A stretch of DNA of 56,379 nt from Chloromonas sp. AAM2. Taxonomy: Eukaryota; Chlorophyta; Chlorophyceae; Chlamydomonadales; Chlamydomonadaceae. This document shows, piece by piece, positions 50,924 through 56,379 of this stretch. Location: contig QAXH01003130.1 of the NCBI GenBank assembly GCA_004335635.1, forward strand, positions 1 through 56,379. Reading direction: 5' to 3'. Position 1 is the first letter of the stretch. Each line of letters opens with the position of its first letter. The notes beneath the pieces are model-generated. The model was not told the origin of the DNA. It ran no database searches and saw only the letters and a program-made list of their open reading frames with translations. The translations under genes were made by a program, and so were the position numbers.

Positions 50924-53900
50924 TCACATGATGACGCACTCACAGGGTGTGTCCACCGGGGCAGAGCGAACCCTCCCCTCCCCCTGCGCCCCCTCCACGC
51001 GTCTAAAGTCCTCCTCCTTGCCCTCTGGTCCCCCCATGTACTGCCCACGTGTCTGCTTCAGGGCCGCCAGTCTCTTACGTGCTGCACTCGATTCGGGGGC
51101 AGCCAGTGCTTCCTGAATGGCCAGGTCAAGCCTGCAGCAAGGCACAAATGATGCAAGCTCAAGGCCGTAGAATCATACACAAGTATGTGAGCGTAAACAA
51201 ACGACCGAGTGGATAATATTTGTACGTTCATGAAAAAACGACCAATCAGAAAGTACAGGGCAGAAGTACGTCAACAATCAAACAAAATATGATTGAAAGG
51301 AAAGAAAGGCCGTGCAGTGCACACCGCCTCCATAGCCAGCCTGAAAAGGCCCCACGACATGATATTACATGGACCTTTCCAACATGCATGTGAAATAAGC
51401 AATGAATCTGCTATTCAAACGAACATAGAAGTTCCTTTCCTTGATTCCCCTTGATTCCCCTTGATGTTAGCGTATCCCCTCCAACACGCCGAGCCTTGCC
51501 ACGCCACACAACCAGTCAAGCAGCCTTGGTCGTTCTGCTAACATGGCATTGAGTTGAAGCAATGAGGGAAGCATAGCTTCACGTGTGACGCTCACTCTGC
51601 TACCGCCTTTGTTCTCATGGCCAGCCAGTGGTAGGCGAAGGCCCGGTACTCCAGGACCTGCAGCAGTCAGTGCGGTGCGGCCAAATAGCAACAGATCAAC
51701 TTCAGGACGAAGGCGGCTACAAGTATACTGTGTGACATGAGGTGCATTCGGCAAACAGTATATGCTCTGTGTCTCATCAACGATAAGCTATGTTCCGCAC
51801 AAGGGGCAGTTGAGAGAAGCAGGCATGCAGTGCAGTTGTTGATACAAGGGTGCTGTGTGTTGTGTGGCATACCGAAGTCACTAATCAAGGCTCAAAGATA
51901 ATGCCTGTGGCGATAGCCAGACTGCAACAACACTAGTTTTGCACTAGATGAGATATGTAACTAGTTCCCCTGGCCGCAACAGCAGTGTGACTAGCAGCAC
52001 TGCCGCACAGCTGCGAAATCGCAGGAAGGGCAACAGACCATGTCATCCAGCCAAGTGTGTGGTTGCACCACAGCATGATGATCTGTCACTGCGTCATCCA
52101 TGTGCCTTGCCCCAGATGTTTGACCTTGAAGTTTGTTTTGTCACGTCAGCATCTACATGCAGCGCTCAGTGGAGGCCCCCATGTGCCACCCACCATAATC
52201 AGCACAGCACCTCCTGCACACACACCGAGCATGACATGGCACAGGTGTCAGTCGGAGCAGTTCAGGCTGGACCATTCCATAATGTCCCAACAGTGTAGTG
52301 CAGTGCATGTGACAACTCACGTGGTTGGTCAGCGGTAGGAGCTGTACGCGTTGTGCAACAGCTACAAAGTTTGAAGAGACAAGTGCGCAGGGTTTGGCCT
52401 ACTAGGATGTGTGCTGGCATGGCTGATGCAACCGTTGTAATAAAATCCCTGCAAGATCAAATTATACCTGGTACCTACTAGTTCATCAGGTGTGGTAAGG
52501 GACTTTGTGATGCCATGCTGGTGCAAACACACCATTTTGACATGACGTTTCACGCTGAGTCAATCCTGCCAGCTGCCATCTGCCATGCACCTTCTGTTGC
52601 ACTTGTGGAACAATGCAGATGTACTCAAACACACGCACCTTCCAGTGTGGTTGTCATGTATGCGTTGGTGCATGACTGGGCCAGGCGTACTGCATCCTTG
52701 GATAGGGCCAGCCACTCCTCTGCGACAACAGGCCCAGAACAAATAATGCATCACGTCGACTGCATCAACTGAGAAGATGAGTCAGGCAAGTCAGGACAGT
52801 GGCCATCCTGTTCCAATCCTGCAAGCAAAGTCCAACATGCAAACAGATGTGAGAGGTACAGGGTCCAGAAGTCCATGTGGAATACATAGCGGGGTATGAA
52901 AGCGGGGTATGAAAAGGTGTATCAAGTAGGTGAGGGCGGTGCCCATCCTGTGACAGAATTTCTCCCTTTCTCTCTCCCGCTCCCTCCCTCTCCCTCTCTG
53001 CACCTGCACATGTGTATTGAGATTGTAGGTGGGGCTTGCATTACGCACAAGATCAAGACAAGGTCAGACGTTACTACCGTTACTGGTCATATGATACACG
53101 TGGTGCTGTTACTTCACTGCACTCACCCAGGAGCGGATCCATGACTGTTTCCATCCATTGGGCTTGGGAAGCGTCCTTGACCCCCCTCAGTTTGAGGCTA
53201 ACCCACTGCACCACAACAGCACTGCAAGGGAAAAGGAAAACGGGCATTACTCCTTTGCTTTTTTTGCTGTTAGGCTAAACACCCAACGCCTGTTTGGTTT
53301 AGTTTTGAAGTGACGAGGTGAACCCCCCAAGCACGCTGGGAGTGTACAGGATCACTTGTGAGACATTGTCTGTCTGTTTATCTGTATGGTCATTCTTTCT
53401 GATTTGTTTGCTTCGTTTAGCTTGCTCAGGGTAGGCTCTGGCCTGTTCCTCCTTGCCACCTCAACGCTACAAACACTACTGAAGAATCCCGCCACACATT
53501 CTCATGTCAGGGCGAGTCAGGGCGGCACCCATCCTGCTCCATGTCCAGTCACAGCTGCCTTGGTGTAAACGACTGATATAGCTGTATGCGCCGGTAAGTC
53601 TTACCGTGCACCAGTCTTCATGCCCCCTCTTCAATTTGTTGCTGGTGATGACATTCGCACTTTGCACCCTCCCCAGTGAAATGTCTTGGCTTATGATTGT
53701 CAGGCACGGAATTCTTGGAGAGATATTGTGTCTAGCTGCAGTACCGTAGTTGGACAATGATAAGCGACTCTTCATGCCAACCCACTTATCGGCACACGTA
53801 TGCGTCCATACACCCCCTCCCTATTTTCCTCTCTCACTCACCCCGCATGCTGCATGGGCACGAGCAACTGTGCACAGTCCAGGTACATGCGCCGCATGAT

Positions 53901-56025
53901 GCCCACGCTGTCGCGCGCATGGACCCAGCCATGCATGAGTCTGGAGCAGGACACAAGGCAGGTACAGGGATGGTATGGGTGTTGGCATGGTTGCTCTGAC
54001 AAGGCAAACAGGACGGACATGATGCCTGACGTAGAGTTTATCCGTCTGCCTGGTGAGGTCGGCCACAAATCACACTGTTCGCACCCTTTCCCACCCTTCC
54101 CACACAACCACACACGGTGTCTCTCTCTGCCTACTGAGTCACTTCAAAACTAGTTTCTCTGTCGGTTTGGATCATGTGCTGTTTTCTTGTTTGAACACAC
54201 ATGTACTCGTCCGCTCAAACCCACACACACCTTGGCCCACTGCCTAGTGCCCAACCTGTTCACAATGACTTGTATACGTTCAAGCACCCTCTCCGTCTGC
54301 ATGTCTTCCTGATTGTCCATCCGCCCGTATGTCAGCGTGTCTGTTTGCCAGTCTGCCTTTGTCAGACACAGTGGCGAAGCACGGGCCACTCCCACAAGTC
54401 TGCCTGTCTTCGATCGTTGTAAGCTTGACATCAGCTGGTGAAACATTACATACAATCCAGTCCAGTGCTTTTAGAACCCAGGAGCCACTATGCATGCTCT
54501 TGAACACACGTGCATACCGCACCCTCCCAGTCGCAACAGTCGTTGACGTCGACAGAAAACGTTCCCAGAACCGATTGTAAGTTAGAAATGTCCCAGTATG
54601 TCAGAAATGTCCCTGTCCTTTACTCACCCACTGCCCGGCCATAGTTCCTCCTGGCACTGCATCTCGATAGCAATGGCCACAGCTAGGGTGTCACGGATGG
54701 TCAGGTAGTCTGGGTTCACTGCACGTCAACACGCATGTGCATGCGTGTGTGTGTAAACATGTGCATGTGCATATGTGCGTTGCATCCGTCCAACATCAAC
54801 CCAATGAAAAATGTGAAGCCATCAATGAGCTGACACGTCACAGTCAAGTCATGAAAGTGAGGATGGTACAAGCAAAATGCTAGCTGGAATGCAAAACTGA
54901 GGTGCTGCAGAGTCGATGCTGAAAAGTCGGCCGCCCTCGTTTGCCACCTCACCGCAAGCTGCCATCGCCTCCTGCAGCCGCTGCATGGCCTGCCTGTCCC
55001 CATCGCTCAGCGGGCCCTGCCGCTCCCGGCCACACAACTCCTGTTTCAGCTGCACGTTGTCAGCGCCTGAGGATAGCAAAGGGCAAGCCTTCTAGGTACC
55101 CAATGAGTAAGGATTATGGGTTTTTATGTGTGTGTGTGTGTGTGTGTTGCGAGTCAGCCAAGGGAGCTTAAGCTAGGGGTGTTCACACCAGGGGATTTCA
55201 TCTTGGCGGGCGGGAAGGGGGACGGGGAATGGGGGGGGCGGGGAGGGGAGGGGGGTCAAGTAAAAGATTTGTTGATAGGCGCTGGCCAGGCTCTAGGTCA
55301 GAGATCATGGTCAAGTCAGGTGCGCATGGTGATGGCGTGGGGCGACAAAAACATCAGAGCAAAAAGCAAACAGCGGCTTCTACTGCCGTCACAACACTCG
55401 GTGAACATCAGAACATAGGCAACACTCACGCACTCCTGCCAGGCTCTTCATGCTGTTTAAACACTCACGCATGTCCTCCAGACTCTTCCATGTCTTGAAC
55501 GGGCAGGGTGCGGTTGCGGTCCCGGGCACAGGGGTAGGGCAGTATCCCGCCAGGTCCAGCGCCTCCTGGGTGCACGTGACTGCCTTGTGTACCCCTGAGG
55601 GCACGTGAGGCACATGCCACACCTGGCTTGCTTGATTCTTCTGATTGCGATGCACATGCAGCACATGAGCTGCACATGCTGCCAGTGTGGCATGCATGCC
55701 ACGCATGCTTCCAATGCTTATCATGCTTCGTATGCTACTGGGCACATGGCACGGCTCCATGCACATGCAAGCACACATGCCACACACATGCCACACACGA
55801 GCCACACACGTGCCAGACGTCTGCAAGACATAAAGGATGCAGCAGCACGTTCACGTAACGCCACAAAATGGCGGAGTGCATGCAGAAGATCATGTCGCAG
55901 TTCAGACGCCTACGCACTTACAAGGGACCTGCATGCTCAACCCAGCGCCCGCCATCTGACTGGCGTGTTGTTTGGTCAGCAGGCAGGCCTGCTGCGTCAG
56001 GAAGAAGGCTCGGAAGGTTCTGCTC
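50924..56025 (-). CDS. BRO1-domain-like protein with C-terminal CaaX box (BROX-like), partial
   Basis: Ten exons join in phase: 55922-56025, 55469-55594, 54953-55066, 54628-54718, 53842-53940, 53127-53221, 52639-52719, 52321-52361, 51596-51657, 50924-51131, giving the last 339 residues. The first of these starts at an acceptor, so the N-terminus lies in 56026-56379 or beyond. The protein is all-helical by look: FRAFFLTQQACLLTKQHASQ, CTQEALDLAGYC, RQAMQRLQEAMAACG, TIRDTLAVAIAIEMQCQEEL, SVGIMRRMYLDCAQLLVPM, EYRAFAYHWLAMRTKAVAEL. The helix ending MQCQEELW and the late YRAFAYHWLAM resemble the pattern of BRO1 domains (LAQAQE; Y..A..Y). It ends ECVIM-stop, a CaaX box whose Met favours farnesylation. 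BROX proteins pair a BRO1 domain with a CaaX and work with ESCRT-III on membranes, which is the basis of the name; the assignment is by pattern, not by a clear signature. Certain: the gene and its CaaX. Uncertain: the family. Confidence 0.55.
53419..53571 (+). repeat. Dispersed repeat family R2, split copy
   Basis: TAGCTTGCTCAGGGTAGGCT at 53419 and, after about 70 bp of other DNA, GTCAGGGCGGCACCCATCCT and CAGCTGCCTTGGTGTAAA at 53504-53571. It looks like an R2 element with an insertion or two overlapping fragments. It sits in an intron of the BRO1-like gene. Confidence 0.5.
53645..53755 (-). repeat. Dispersed repeat family R4, copy 2
   Basis: See the copy at 38605-38718. It shares CTTGGCTTA, TTGTCAGGC, ATTCTTGGAGAGAT and GCTGCAGTACCG in the same order. 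Intronic in the BRO1-like gene. The strand given is that of the host gene. Confidence 0.55.
55125..55257. repeat. TG microsatellite and G-tract cluster in an intron
   Basis: A TG run of about ten units (55127-55147) is followed at 55222-55257 by closely spaced G runs (GGGGGGG, GGGG, GGGG, GGGGGG), enough for a G-quadruplex on the plus strand. On the coding strand of the host gene these are C runs. Confidence 0.85.
55615..55830. repeat. CACATG-rich degenerate satellite in an intron
   Basis: Many imperfect units of CACATGC, CACACATGCCACAC and ATGCTT between exons 55922-56025 and 55469-55594 of the BRO1-like gene. No fixed period is kept; it is low-complexity intron DNA, and the long open frames over it are a by-product of its composition. 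Confidence 0.7.
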
Positions 56026-56379
56026 CTGCAAAGCAATAAACAAAAAGTTTACATCTGGGCAGCTCATTTGGCAGGCACGTCTATGACGGCCTCAAAAAAA
56101 GAAGTTTGCCATTTCTGGGACAATTCCTGGGACTGACGCTGGAACCGTTGTTGTAGGTGCCCGTTGTGGGGAGCAAGTGCCAGCCTTGAGGTGCAATTCA
56201 GGCCGCTGTGCGTGGTTCTCACATGAACTGTGGCCACACTGTGTGTGTCAGGAAAACATGCACGTCAATCGCACACGGGAGTGGGCAACGGGTGTTGTGG
56301 TACACGGTGCCACAGGGTCAATTCTGGGACAGCGCCTTGTGTCCCAGTGGCGAGGTGTCTAATTCTGTTGGGAAGTTGT
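56026..56379. other. Right-edge region, upstream of the BRO1-like gene
   Basis: It should contain upstream intron and possibly an exon of the minus-strand BRO1-like gene, but none could be picked. It holds repeat R3 copy 3 at 56091-56130, an A-run then GAAGTTTGCCATTTCTGGG and ACAATT. Confidence 0.45.

Noticed and set aside
55605..56039. 144-residue plus-strand His/Cys/Thr-rich frame
   Set aside because: Made by CACATG/CACACA satellite DNA in an intron and by antisense of the 55922-56025 exon.

Overview
The window is nuclear DNA from a green alga, most likely a chlorophyte of the Chlamydomonas/Haematococcus kind. The evidence is a set of intron-rich genes (4 to 15 coding exons each, donors mostly GTGAGT or GTAAGT-like, acceptors mostly TGCAG) whose products are typical of photosynthetic eukaryotes: a DEG7 protease, a D27-type carotenoid isomerase and a plant-type TDG/MUG glycosylase. 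It also carries the katanin p80 subunit known from flagellate algae as PF15. There are no prokaryotic operons, CRISPR arrays or phage genes. Gene models below were built by hand: exons were joined only where splice signals, codon phase and protein-family similarity agreed.

Layout, left to right. 60-4146 (-) is the N-terminal part of DEG7, running off the left edge. 6065-8219 (-) is a TDG/MUG DNA glycosylase, head-to-head with an F-box-like/multi-membrane-segment gene at 8690-11389 (+). 13685-16599 (+) is a D27-like isomerase with a U2 snRNA gene in its fourth intron. 18722-22056 (-) is an ApaH-like phosphatase, head-to-head with the very-long-chain 3-hydroxyacyl-CoA dehydratase (22938-26294, +). 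26.3-31.0 kb has no gene I can support. 31058-32682 (-) is a GATA zinc-finger factor. 32.7-36.2 kb is again without a recognisable gene but has tandem duplications. 36210-36710 (-) is a RAMP4/SERP ER protein. 37250-43200 (-) is lysyl-tRNA synthetase, head-to-head with katanin p80 (43546-49603, +). 50924-56025 (-) is the C-terminal part of a BRO1-like protein ending in a CaaX prenylation box, running toward the right edge.

The genes do not form one pathway. Several are arranged as divergent pairs sharing short upstream regions (470, 881 and 345 bp). The space between and inside genes is full of short dispersed repeats, at least five families with two or more copies here, and of microsatellites.

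The most interesting signals are these. (1) A tandemly duplicated exon in katanin p80 has phase 1 in and phase 0 out in both copies, so frame alone should make the two mutually exclusive. (2) A U2 snRNA in an intron carries a changed base in the normally invariant GUAGUA branch-site recognition element and a re-paired but still complementary stem IIa/IIc switch. (3) A mitochondrial-type leader is followed by a second in-frame ATG in lysyl-tRNA synthetase, suggesting one gene for two compartments. (4) An F-box-like domain appears fused to a multi-pass membrane region. (5) Repeat-encoded insertions lie inside the ApaH-like phosphatase. Two predicted GC-AG introns and a start codon that makes up a whole coding exon are further details.
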